A stretch of 9,654 nt of DNA from Clostridiales bacterium (GTDB lineage Bacteria > Bacillota > Clostridia > Oscillospirales > JAAYOS01), in NCBI GenBank assembly GCA_012521525.1, contig JAAYMG010000391.1:1-9654 (forward strand), written 5' to 3'. Positions 1-6,420 of this stretch are shown one piece after another. Within the stretch, counting starts at the first letter, position 1, and the number at the start of each line of letters is the position of its first letter. Below the pieces are notes generated by a model that was not told where the DNA came from, searched no databases, and saw only the letters and a program-made list of their open reading frames with translations. Made by a program: the position numbers and the translations under genes.

Positions 1-1041
1 CTCCAGGTCCACGTCAGAAAACAGCAGCCGCTCTCCGAACGATTTTTTCAACCGCTTCACGGACAGGACGTCATCGCCCGACCTGATCGTTTGCTGGAAC
101 CTTGCTTTCAGGTTCCTGTTCTCACGTACGACGACCGGCATTTCGCTTTTTATCCGCTCTATCCTCTTTTCCATTGCAAAAGCCCGCCTGTGGAGTTTCT
201 CCATGTCCATGCTGTGGAGGCGACGGGCGGTTTCCTCAAGCTGCGCGATCTTGCGCTCGTCCTGACGTATCTTTGCCAGGGCTGTTTTCAGTGCATGCTC
301 CTTCTGCGCGACATATGCGGAGTAATTGCCCTCATATACTTTAGCTGTAAGGTTTTCGATCTCGATTATCCTGTTGACGGTCTGGTCAAGAAAATAACGG
401 TCATGGGAGACAATCAAAACCGTTCCCTTATATGATTTGAGATACTCTTCAAGCCACTCTACCGACTGGAAATCCAAATGGTTTGTCGGTTCGTCCAGGA
501 GCATCAGATCGACCTGCATAAGTATCATCCTGGCAAGGTTGATGCGCGTCCTCTCTCCGCCGCTCAGATGATTGAAAAGAGTCGAGAGCATGTCCCGTCC
601 TATTTTCAGGCCGTTACATACCCGGTTCAGTTCCACGTCGACCGTGTATCCTCCAAGAGCTTCAAATGCGGAAGATACTTCACCATACTCTTTCACAGCG
701 CTACGGTCACCTGCGGCCATCCTTTTTTCCAGTTCGTCCATTCGCCGCTTCAGCTCCTCCGTCCTGTAAAACGAGGTTCGAAGGACGTCTTCCACAGTCA
801 TGCCGGCGGGGTAATTCGGGATCTGGTCCAGAACTCCCATCATGACTCCGGCGGCAACATGGACCATTCCTTCATCACACTCATATCTGCCGGATATGAG
901 CTTGAGAAGCGTCGTTTTTCCGCTTCCGTTCCTTCCGACTATCCCTACGCGCTGTCCCGGATGTATGTCAAAAGATACGTTTTGCAATATGACGATATCA
1001 TTGAACTCTTTTTTGGCATTTACAACTGATATGACAGACAT
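1..1041 (-). CDS. ABC-F family ATP-binding protein (C-terminal part outside window)
   Basis: The reverse strand is open from an ATG at 1041-1039 to base 1, giving 347 residues without a stop; the rest lies beyond the window. Domain 1 has Walker A GRNGSGKT (about residues 36-43), Q-loop Q73, signature LSGGERTR (159-166), Walker B and D-loop MLLDEPTNHLD (180-190) and the H-loop SHDRYF (H213). A charged linker rich in Lys, Arg and Glu follows (about 235-325), and a second ABC domain begins near residue 330. Two ABC domains joined by a linker, with no membrane segments, define ABC-F. These are cytoplasmic translation factors or ribosome-protection proteins (EttA, Uup, YdiF and antibiotic-resistance types), not transporters. 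GAAGGG at 1050-1055 lies 8 bases upstream of the ATG. The subfamily cannot be fixed without the second domain. A resistance role is possible but not shown. Confidence 0.9.
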   Translation of the reverse strand, partial: MSVISVVNAKKEFNDIVILQNVSFDIHPGQRVGIVGRNGSGKTTLLKLISGRYECDEGMVHVAAGVMMGVLDQIPNYPAGMTVEDVLRTSFYRTEELKRRMDELEKRMAAGDRSAVKEYGEVSSAFEALGGYTVDVELNRVCNGLKIGRDMLSTLFNHLSGGERTRINLARMILMQVDLMLLDEPTNHLDFQSVEWLEEYLKSYKGTVLIVSHDRYFLDQTVNRIIEIENLTAKVYEGNYSAYVAQKEHALKTALAKIRQDERKIAQLEETARRLHSMDMEKLHRRAFAMEKRIERIKSEMPVVVRENRNLKARFQQTIRSGDDVLSVKRLKKSFGERLLFSDVDLE

Positions 1042-1137
1042 CTGCTTTTCCCTTCAACAACTGTTGATAAAATGACATCGATTTCTGCAGCAAGCTCCAA
1101 CACCTGATCTGCAGTATATTACCGTTCATGCTTTATA

Positions 1138-1166
1138 ATTATACTTTCAGCGTTATTATTTTGCAA
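1138..1166 (-). promoter_or_regulatory. Predicted sigma-A promoter of the ABC-F gene
   Basis: Read on the minus strand, TTGCAA (1166-1161) and a perfect TATAAT (1143-1138) are separated by exactly 17 bases. Transcription would begin near 1131 and leave about 90 untranslated bases before the ATG at 1041. The leader holds two CTGCAG copies (1085-1090, 1109-1114) and a small inverted repeat TCAACA/TGTTGA (1054-1067) just ahead of the ribosome site. I found no clear attenuator in it. Confidence 0.65.
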
Positions 1167-1201
1167 CTTTATTGATCAGTATCGCTCGACTGTGTTTCGT
1201 T

Positions 1202-1277
1202 TTATAATAAATAATTTTGCGAATATTTGATTTTTGCTCTTGATATTAGCCGATAATTATCAGATAATTTATTATAA
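1202..1277. repeat. Inverted repeat with a palindrome around the kinase promoter (possible operator)
   Basis: TTATAATAAAT at 1202-1212 is exactly inverted as ATTTATTATAA at 1267-1277. Between the arms lies the 10-base perfect palindrome GATAATTATC at 1252-1261. The right arm overlaps the proposed -10 box, so a bound repressor could block transcription. The region is very A+T-rich, so part of the symmetry may be chance. I do not recognise a named operator consensus. Confidence 0.35.
1240..1268 (+). promoter_or_regulatory. Predicted promoter of the FGGY kinase gene
   Basis: TTGATA (1240-1245) and GATAAT (1263-1268) are separated by 17 bases, each one base from the sigma-A consensus. The palindrome at 1252-1261 sits in the spacer. 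Transcription would begin near 1275, leaving a leader of under 30 bases. Confidence 0.55.
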
Positions 1278-1287
1278 CAAATTTATG

Positions 1288-1307
1288 AGAGAGGAATGGT
1301 TATGATG
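1288..1307 (+). promoter_or_regulatory. Ribosome binding site that decides the kinase start
   Basis: AGAGAGG (1288-1294) lies only 1 base from the first ATG (1296), which is too close. It is 7 bases from the ATG at 1302 and 10 from the ATG at 1305. The start at 1302 is therefore preferred, and 1305 is also acceptable. Confidence 0.55.
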
Positions 1308-2906
1308 AATATTTCAGATATCAGGAAATCTATATCAGAGGGCAGAACATCCCTGGGGATTGAGTTTGGTTCTACCAGGATAAAGGCTGTACTTATCGGA
1401 GAAGACCATTCACCTATCGCATCCGGTGAACATGCATGGGAAAACAGGTTTGAAGACGGTATTTGGACTTACAGCCTTGAAGATGTACATAACGGCCTCC
1501 AAAGCTGCTATCGCGCGCTCAGCGAAGATGTCAGTCAAAAGTACGGGATGACGATAACCAGGATCGGTTCCATCGGAGTATCCGCCATGATGCACGGTTA
1601 CCTGGTTTTTGACGAACATGATGATCTCCTGGTACCTTTCCGCACCTGGAGAAATACCATGACGGAGCAAGCCGCATCTGAACTGACACGGTTGTTCGGT
1701 TTCAACATCCCGCAAAGGTGGAGTATTGCGCACCTTTATCAGGCAATACTTAACGGCGAAGATCATGTGGGAAAAATATCATTCCTTACTACTTTAGCCG
1801 GATATGTTCACTGGAAGCTTACAGGAAGAAAAGTAGTCGGCATCGGAGACGCATCCGGGATAATCCCGGTAGACAGCGGCACCAATCAATACAATACCGA
1901 AATGATCGAAAAGTTTGACGACCTTATTTCACACAAGGGTTATCCGTGGAAGTTGAGAGATATACTTCCCGAAGTGCTTATGGCAGGAGAAAATGCGGGC
2001 GAACTGACTGCCGAAGGCGCCAGGCTCCTTGACCCTTCAGGGAGTCTTCAGGCAGGGGTCCCTCTGTGCCCTCCCGAAGGCGACGCGGGCACCGGTATGA
2101 CCGCAACCAACAGCATAGCCGAAAGGACCGGAAACATTTCGGCCGGTACCTCGATCTTTTCAATGGTCGTCCTGGAAAAGGAACTAAGCGATGTCTACAC
2201 TGAAATAGACATGGTAACTACACCTGCAGGCAAGCCGGTCGCAATGGTGCACGCCAATACCTGTACTTCCGATATCGACGCATGGGTCAGGCTGATCCTG
2301 CAGGCAATAGAGTCAGCCGGCCTTTCGATCGGCAAGTCCCGATTGTATGAGGCTCTCTATGGCAGCGCACTTGAAGCCGACAGTGATTGCGGAAATCTTT
2401 TATCATATAACTACCTTGCAGGCGAACCCGTTACTGGCCTCGATGAGGGACGTCCTTTATTCGTCCGCATGCCGGACAGCCGGTTTACATTGTCAAACTT
2501 TATGAGGACTCTTTTGAACTCCGCCATTTGCACACTTAGGATAGGGATGGACATTTTGATTGAAAAGGAGCATGTCCGGCTTGACAAGTTGCTGGGACAC
2601 GGCGGCTTTTTCAAGACAAGGCTCGTAGGACAACGAATAATGGCTGCAGCCCTGAACACACCCATCACCGTAATGGAAACGGCGGGCGAAGGCGGCGCAT
2701 GGGGAATGGCGCTTCTGGCAGCTTACATGCTGAGAAAGGAAGATGCTGAGTCGCTTGAGGATTATCTTGATGAAAAGGTCTTCAAAGACAGTTCGGGTAC
2801 CACAGAGTTCCCCCGGCAACAGGACGTGGATGATTTCAACAGGTATCTTTCCCGCTATATAAAAGGACTTGAGATACAGAAAGCTGCAGTAAAGTATATG
2901 AACTGA
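1302..2906 (+). CDS. FGGY-family carbohydrate kinase (possibly L-ribulokinase/xylulokinase type)
   Basis: This 534-residue protein has the two-domain FGGY sugar kinase plan and is expected to phosphorylate a sugar or ketose with ATP in the cytoplasm. The N-terminal phosphate loop reads GIEFGSTRIKAVL (about residues 19-31). The usual GID-GT motif is altered to GIE-GS, which I recall as normal for a clostridial/Bacteroides subfamily often labelled 'ATPase' or 'FGGY kinase'. The catalytic-base region is PPEGDAGTGM, with the candidate base at D261. The second phosphate loop is NISAGTSIFS (about 278-287), and an adenosine-site glycine stretch, ETAGEGGAWGMA, lies near the C terminus. Members of this subfamily are, from memory, found beside arabinose or pentose genes, but no such neighbour is present here and the substrate is not determined. 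The gene stands alone between its own promoter and a terminator. An in-frame ATG at 1296 would add two residues. Confidence 0.88.
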   Translation: MMNISDIRKSISEGRTSLGIEFGSTRIKAVLIGEDHSPIASGEHAWENRFEDGIWTYSLEDVHNGLQSCYRALSEDVSQKYGMTITRIGSIGVSAMMHGYLVFDEHDDLLVPFRTWRNTMTEQAASELTRLFGFNIPQRWSIAHLYQAILNGEDHVGKISFLTTLAGYVHWKLTGRKVVGIGDASGIIPVDSGTNQYNTEMIEKFDDLISHKGYPWKLRDILPEVLMAGENAGELTAEGARLLDPSGSLQAGVPLCPPEGDAGTGMTATNSIAERTGNISAGTSIFSMVVLEKELSDVYTEIDMVTTPAGKPVAMVHANTCTSDIDAWVRLILQAIESAGLSIGKSRLYEALYGSALEADSDCGNLLSYNYLAGEPVTGLDEGRPLFVRMPDSRFTLSNFMRTLLNSAICTLRIGMDILIEKEHVRLDKLLGHGGFFKTRLVGQRIMAAALNTPITVMETAGEGGAWGMALLAAYMLRKEDAESLEDYLDEKVFKDSSGTTEFPRQQDVDDFNRYLSRYIKGLEIQKAAVKYMN

Positions 2907-2961
2907 TCGTGTTCAGGCTCATGTTGACAATATGATTTGATCATCATTGGAGCAATGATTT

Positions 2962-2991
2962 AGGACCTTCCTTTGTGAAGGTCCTTGCTTT
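2962..2991 (+). terminator. Intrinsic terminator of the kinase gene
   Basis: A 9-base perfect stem, AGGACCTTC (2962-2970) with GAAGGTCCT (2977-2985), closes a 6-base loop and is followed by a T-rich tail, TGCTTTA. It lies 55 bases after the kinase stop. The tail is imperfect but the stem is strong. Confidence 0.7.
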
Positions 2992-2995
2992 ACAT

Positions 2996-3024
2996 AACTT
3001 AAAATCAATCATCAAGACTGATTG
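2996..3024 (-). terminator. Weak candidate terminator downstream of the multicopper oxidase
   Basis: Read on the minus strand, CAATCA and TGATTG (3024-3019 and 3011-3006) form a 6-base stem around a 7-base loop, followed by ATTTTAAGTT. The stem is short and A+T-rich. No better minus-strand terminator was found between 2907 and 3112. Confidence 0.25.
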
Positions 3025-3076
3025 CAGTTGTTTTAGGACTGTCAGTGACTACGAATCAAAACAGCTTAGTTTTTGG

Positions 3077-3098
3077 GATACTTTACTGATACTTTACT
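3077..3098. repeat. Two-copy tandem repeat of an 11-base unit
   Basis: GATACTTTACT occurs at 3077-3087 and again immediately at 3088-3098, in the untranslated stretch just past the multicopper oxidase stop codon. There are only two exact copies and no function is evident. Confidence 0.6.
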
Positions 3099-3112
3099 TA
3101 CCACTGCAACTT

Positions 3113-4702
3113 TCACTTACCCCTGCAATCACATTTCTTTCTGTTGCACGGATCGAGTTTTGCCACGACATCAAACGGGCGCATCATGTCATGGTCTTCA
3201 TGCTCGAGGATGTGACAGTGGTAGACATACCTCCCTGTAAAGGGACCAAACTTTGCGATTATTCTTGTCACATGTCCCGGCGCACATTGAACTGTGTCCT
3301 TCCAACCCCTTTCATTGGCCGGAGGATCTTCAGGCTCACCCGTATACCTGATCCTTCCGGTCGCCACATATTCATTGACATCGAACGGGATACGGTCTAG
3401 GACCTGGAACTGTACCTGGTGGACATGCATCGGATGAAATGCAAGACCCGGGTTAACAAATCTCCAGATTTCGACTTCATCGACTCCCGGTTCTTCAGTT
3501 ATCCCCCCATAGTAATCCCTGTTATTCAGCAAAAACAGCAGACGATTATACATGTCATTAGTTACGTCTAGTGTTATATCTCGCATTCTGTAAGCATCAT
3601 CTTCATTATATCTCTTTATCTTCGTCAGGAACTCCGGTACTGTGCTTGTATCTTCAGATGTTCTTTCGATTACGCGGAACTGCATGATAAGTCCGGTCGT
3701 AAGCGGATCGGGCGGTTCACCGAAATCAAAAGGCGTCCTCGCAGTGTTTACAAGATTTATCTTGCAGCCAGTCTTTTGCCCTGAAAAGTCGACAACAACG
3801 TCCACACGTTCCGAAGGAGCGATAATGATCTCATCAAGCTTTACAGGTCTTTGCATCAGCCCGCCGTCGGACCCTATCTGTATGAATTGCTGCCCCGAGT
3901 CGAGGCTCAGGCGATAGAACCTTTGATTAGATGCGTTCAGGATCCTGAAGCGGTATTTTCTCCTCTCAACTTCCAGATATGGCCACGCTTTTCCGTTGAC
4001 GACAATCGTATTTCCCGTAAATCCGGGCGTTACCGAAACGTCGGGGAAATCGGGCGGAGGATTTTGAACATCGACGGTCGAGGGATAAAACAGCGATCCG
4101 TCCGGATTGAAACTCTTATCCTGTATTACCAGGGGTATTTCATAGACTCCGGACGGCAGGTTAAGTAAACGTTCATGTTCATTCCGAATGATATACAAAC
4201 CTGCAAGCCCCGCGTACACATTAAGTCGCGTGATACCTATCGCGTGGTCATGATACCAGAGTGTCGTGGGCTCCTGGAAATTGTCGTATTTATATACCTT
4301 ACGGAAAAAACGAGGACCGCACTTTTCAAAATCCTGCGTAAACCATGCGTCGGGATAGCCGTCGCTTTCCGGTTCTACGTTTGCGCCGTGCAGATGAACT
4401 ACCGTTCTTACTTCCGGGTCGTGCTCACCGCATCCGTGAAGCGTGCGGTCAACCGGCAGGATGTGTTTGTCGGGCAATTTGTTTTTCCATAATACATGTA
4501 CTTTTTCAAATTGATCTACTTCGAATGTAGGTCCGGGGATCTGACCTTCATATCCCCAAACCTTTGTCGGAGGCAGGTCCCTGTGGAACTTGTGGAAGAA
4601 TTCACGCATTTCGACTTCATAGTACGTTCTGTCCCTGTTTTTGTCCTTTGGTTTCAGGACTCTTGGAACGGGCAGAGCATCAACGAAAGGTTTTAGCACC
4701 AT
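3113..4702 (-). CDS. CotA-like multicopper oxidase (spore-coat laccase family)
   Basis: This 529-residue protein is a three-cupredoxin laccase that should oxidise phenolic, pigment or metal substrates while reducing O2 to water. All four copper-binding stretches are intact: HLHG (H103, H105), WYHDHA (H151, H153), HPMHVH (H423, H426, H428) and HCHILEHEDHDMM (H495, C496, H497, H501, M506). The type 1 copper ligands would be H423, C496, H501 and M506. Spacing and surrounding sequence closely follow Bacillus subtilis CotA as I recall it, including the DGSLFYPS, QIGSDGG and GRYVxHCHILEHED stretches. There is no signal peptide, as in CotA, which suits a protein loaded onto the spore surface from the mother cell. 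The CotA cysteine in the AFCG segment is replaced (GFTG), so that disulfide is probably absent. A short C-terminal tail with C519, C524 and C526 extends beyond the CotA-like end. ATG 4702 is chosen over an in-frame TTG at 4717 because GGGGG (4711-4715) lies 8 bases before it. Confidence 0.92.
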   Translation of the reverse strand: MVLKPFVDALPVPRVLKPKDKNRDRTYYEVEMREFFHKFHRDLPPTKVWGYEGQIPGPTFEVDQFEKVHVLWKNKLPDKHILPVDRTLHGCGEHDPEVRTVVHLHGANVEPESDGYPDAWFTQDFEKCGPRFFRKVYKYDNFQEPTTLWYHDHAIGITRLNVYAGLAGLYIIRNEHERLLNLPSGVYEIPLVIQDKSFNPDGSLFYPSTVDVQNPPPDFPDVSVTPGFTGNTIVVNGKAWPYLEVERRKYRFRILNASNQRFYRLSLDSGQQFIQIGSDGGLMQRPVKLDEIIIAPSERVDVVVDFSGQKTGCKINLVNTARTPFDFGEPPDPLTTGLIMQFRVIERTSEDTSTVPEFLTKIKRYNEDDAYRMRDITLDVTNDMYNRLLFLLNNRDYYGGITEEPGVDEVEIWRFVNPGLAFHPMHVHQVQFQVLDRIPFDVNEYVATGRIRYTGEPEDPPANERGWKDTVQCAPGHVTRIIAKFGPFTGRYVYHCHILEHEDHDMMRPFDVVAKLDPCNRKKCDCRGK

Positions 4703-4710
4703 CTCTTTTT

Positions 4711-4715
4711 CCCCC
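4711..4715 (-). promoter_or_regulatory. Ribosome binding site fixing the oxidase start
   Basis: On the minus strand GGGGG precedes ATG 4702 by 8 bases. The upstream TTG at 4717 has no purine-rich site before it and itself overlaps this motif. I found no convincing sigma-A promoter for the oxidase in 4716-4860. A mother-cell sporulation sigma factor is plausible, but its boxes are not clear. Confidence 0.5.
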
Positions 4716-4803
4716 AATATTTCGTATCAGTTCATGATATGAAGGTCCTGTCAGATTTGGTTAAGCGTAGTAAGTTTTTATGACGCAGACCGAAAAATTT
4801 GTC

Positions 4804-4832
4804 TTGCATTTGCGAAGACGATATGCTACAAT
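4804..4832 (+). promoter_or_regulatory. Predicted promoter of tRNA-Pro
   Basis: TTGCAT (4804-4809), a 17-base spacer and TACAAT (4827-4832), with an extended TGC just before the -10 box. Transcription would begin about 20 bases ahead of the mature tRNA 5' end. Confidence 0.6.
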
Positions 4833-4860
4833 TAATCGCGTTGACGCGTAAAGCACGTTT

Positions 4861-4937
4861 CGGGGTGTAGCTCAGTTTGGTAGAGTGCTTGGTTCGGGAC
4901 CAAGAGGCCGCGAGTTCAAGTCTCGCCACTCCGACCA
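4861..4937 (+). tRNA. tRNA-Pro, anticodon CGG
   Basis: This is a complete 77-base cloverleaf with an encoded CCA end. The acceptor stem CGGGGTG pairs with CACTCCG (one G-U pair), with A73 then CCA. The D arm is GCTC/GAGT-like. The anticodon stem CTTGG/CCAAG encloses TTCGGGA, giving anticodon CGG (positions 34-36), which reads proline codon CCG. The variable loop has 5 bases. The T stem GCGAG/CTCGC encloses TTCAAGT. The C1-G72 pair, A73 and G35-G36 are the known bacterial proline identity elements. Confidence 0.96.
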
Positions 4938-4969
4938 ATAGCCGATCCAAATTTGGATCGGCTATTTTT
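4938..4969 (+). terminator. Intrinsic terminator of tRNA-Pro
   Basis: Bases 4937-4966 form an exact 30-base palindrome (arm ATAGCCGATCC plus its complement, centre AAATTT). The run continues as five Ts at 4965-4969. The hairpin begins directly at the CCA end of the tRNA, so it also marks the 3' precursor end to be trimmed. Confidence 0.88.
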
Positions 4970-5032
4970 CTGTTCTTTAATATTCTATTTCTGGTAAATC
5001 TATGTACCCAAAAGGTATCTTTAACCTGTCTG

Positions 5033-5061
5033 TTGCATATTGTTAAAAAGTTTTATATAAT
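5033..5061 (+). promoter_or_regulatory. Predicted promoter of the ccdA-resA-like operon
   Basis: TTGCAT (5033-5038), a 17-base spacer and a perfect TATAAT (5056-5061). The -35 box is identical to that proposed for the tRNA upstream. Transcription would start near 5068, leaving a leader of about 60 bases. Confidence 0.65.
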
Positions 5062-5117
5062 GTTTTTGATCTGTTAAATCCAACCATGTTTCATTCCTTC
5101 TGAATCTATGTGAAACC

Positions 5118-5131
5118 GAGGTGGTAAATTG
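5118..5131 (+). promoter_or_regulatory. Ribosome binding site and TTG start of ccdA
   Basis: GAGGTGGT (5118-5125) matches the GAGGTGAT part of the extended Shine-Dalgarno sequence. Its GAGG core lies 7 bases ahead of TTG 5129. The only nearby upstream ATG (5108) is followed at once by a stop. The TTG start is therefore well supported. Confidence 0.6.
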
Positions 5132-5797
5132 GTATACCTCATACTTTTCCTTGAAGGTATACTTACCTTTATCTCCCCCTGCCTGCTGCCGATGATCCCG
5201 CTTTATATTTCCTATCTTGCAGGCTCCGGCAGATCCGGTGACAGATCATCGATCGTCAATGCCATCGGATTTGTTATCGGTTTCACTTCTGTCTTTGTAT
5301 CGCTCGGAGCATTCATGGGTACAGTCGGTACATTTCTGCTTTCATACAGCAGGATCGTAGATGTCATTTGCGGCATCATAATGCTGGTTCTTGGACTCAA
5401 TTTTACTGGAATAATACGTATACCCGTTTTGAACTCAGGCAAGGGCGCAGATTATTATAGCAAAAAGAGAGGTTTCTTCCCTTCCGTTCTTTTCGGTATG
5501 GTTTTCTCTGTCAGTTGGACCCCATGTGTCGGCACTTTCCTGGGGTCCGCTTTGATGATGGCTGCCTCAAGCGGAGGGTCGTTGAAAGGGACGTTCATGC
5601 TGCTGGTCTATTCTTTCGGACTCGGTATACCGTTTTTGTTGAGCGCCCTGCTGATAGACCAGGTCAAAGGCACCTTCGATTTTATAAAGAAGCATTACAA
5701 AGCCGTTACCATTATTTCAGGGGCTCTTCTGATCATAGTCGGTGTTTTGATGATATCGGGTTTATTTGGATCACTGCTCAGATATTTATCTATATAG
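5129..5797 (+). CDS. ccdA: CcdA-type cytochrome c biogenesis / thiol-redox membrane protein
   Basis: This 222-residue polytopic membrane protein has about six hydrophobic segments and matches the length of the CcdA (short DsbD) family. The two redox-active cysteines sit in the expected contexts: C18 in SPCLLPMIPLY in the first membrane segment, and C133 in WTPCVGTFLG in the fourth. Such proteins take electrons from cytoplasmic thioredoxin and hand them across the membrane to an extracytoplasmic thioredoxin-like partner. The partner is encoded 13 bases downstream, and its AGGAG ribosome site overlaps this gene's TAG stop, indicating translational coupling in one operon. No ResB/ResC or CcsA/CcsB genes adjoin it, so the end substrate need not be cytochrome c. 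Sporulation (StoA-like) or general disulfide reduction are alternatives. Confidence 0.92.
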   Translation: MVYLILFLEGILTFISPCLLPMIPLYISYLAGSGRSGDRSSIVNAIGFVIGFTSVFVSLGAFMGTVGTFLLSYSRIVDVICGIIMLVLGLNFTGIIRIPVLNSGKGADYYSKKRGFFPSVLFGMVFSVSWTPCVGTFLGSALMMAASSGGSLKGTFMLLVYSFGLGIPFLLSALLIDQVKGTFDFIKKHYKAVTIISGALLIIVGVLMISGLFGSLLRYLSI

Positions 5798-5810
5798 GAG
5801 TTCAGCTACA

Positions 5811-6365
5811 ATGAAAAAGAATAAGAAAACCGTATTTATATGGATCATAGTTATAGTGATCGTCATCCTGGCAGCATATGCTGCTTATACCCTGCTCAGT
5901 AAAGGATACATGCCGGATATACCTGAAGACACCACTCAGGAAGAAAAACCAATAGCACCCGATTTCACTGTCTACGACTGGGAAGGCAATGAAGTACACC
6001 TCAAGGATTTTTTCGGAAAACCAATAGTCCTGAACTTTTGGGCTTCATGGTGCGGCCCCTGCAGGAGTGAAATGCCTGACTTCGATGAAGTATATTCGGA
6101 GTACGGGGATCGGGTCGAGTTCCTGATGATAAATCTTGTTGACGGCAGAAGAGAGACGCTGCAGTCAGGCAAGGAATATGCCGAGAGCCAGGGTTTTTCA
6201 TTCCCGGTCTATTTCGACATGGACCTGGAAGCTTCGCTTAGCTACGGCATTACTTCATATCCGACGACCATTTTCATTGATGACGAAGGGCACTTTCTCA
6301 AAGGTTATATCGGCGCGATAAACAAACAGATCCTGCTGGACTCAATCGACCAGCTGCTTGATTGA
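5811..6365 (+). CDS. Membrane-anchored ResA/TlpA-like thiol-disulfide oxidoreductase
   Basis: The 184-residue protein has a Lys-rich N terminus, one hydrophobic segment (about residues 8-29) that should act as an uncleaved anchor, a short linker, and an AhpC/TSA-Redoxin-type thioredoxin fold outside the membrane. The active site is WCGPC (W80, C81, C84). The cis-proline loop is SYPTT (P151), and the sequence APDFTVYDWEGNEV (about 49-62) is the usual ResA/TlpA opening strand. It should reduce disulfides in extracytoplasmic proteins using electrons from CcdA, encoded immediately upstream. ATG 5811 is chosen because AGGAG (5796-5800) precedes it by 10 bases. An upstream in-frame ATG (5766) lies inside ccdA and would spoil the anchor. 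ResA, StoA and TlpA roles cannot be separated by sequence reading alone. Confidence 0.92.
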   Translation: MKKNKKTVFIWIIVIVIVILAAYAAYTLLSKGYMPDIPEDTTQEEKPIAPDFTVYDWEGNEVHLKDFFGKPIVLNFWASWCGPCRSEMPDFDEVYSEYGDRVEFLMINLVDGRRETLQSGKEYAESQGFSFPVYFDMDLEASLSYGITSYPTTIFIDDEGHFLKGYIGAINKQILLDSIDQLLD

Positions 6366-6374
6366 AATAAATGG

Positions 6375-6403
6375 TTGACATTCGATATTTCCTGTAGTAT
6401 ACT
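6375..6403 (+). promoter_or_regulatory. Promoter of the T-box/trpB transcription unit
   Basis: A consensus TTGACA (6375-6380), a 17-base spacer and TATACT (6398-6403, one base from consensus) begin 9 bases after the upstream stop codon. Transcription would start near 6410. No terminator separates this promoter from the preceding operon. Confidence 0.8.
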
Positions 6404-6420
6404 ATGCTAAATCATTAAAC

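Noticed and set aside
91..1075. Several plus-strand open frames up to 183 codons
   Set aside because: They lie opposite the ABC-F gene, whose minus-strand frame carries all expected motifs; the plus-strand translations show no domain and no ribosome site.
1000..1130. Possible leader peptide upstream of the ABC-F gene (minus strand ATG near 1130)
   Set aside because: Some antibiotic-inducible ABC-F genes have such leaders, but this frame has no ribosome site and runs on into the gene, so I could not support it.
3642..4696. Plus-strand frames of 60-105 codons within the laccase gene
   Set aside because: Antisense shadows of a frame with all copper motifs intact.
4703..4803. Sporulation sigma-E/sigma-K type promoter for the laccase
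   Set aside because: A CATATCAT-like element is present on the minus strand near 4735-4742, but I found no matching -35 element at the right distance.
4732..4950. 72-residue open frame on the minus strand reading ...VARLELAASWSRTKHSTKLSYTP...
   Set aside because: It is the antisense of tRNA-Pro and its flanks. This kind of peptide is a well-known misannotation over tRNA genes.
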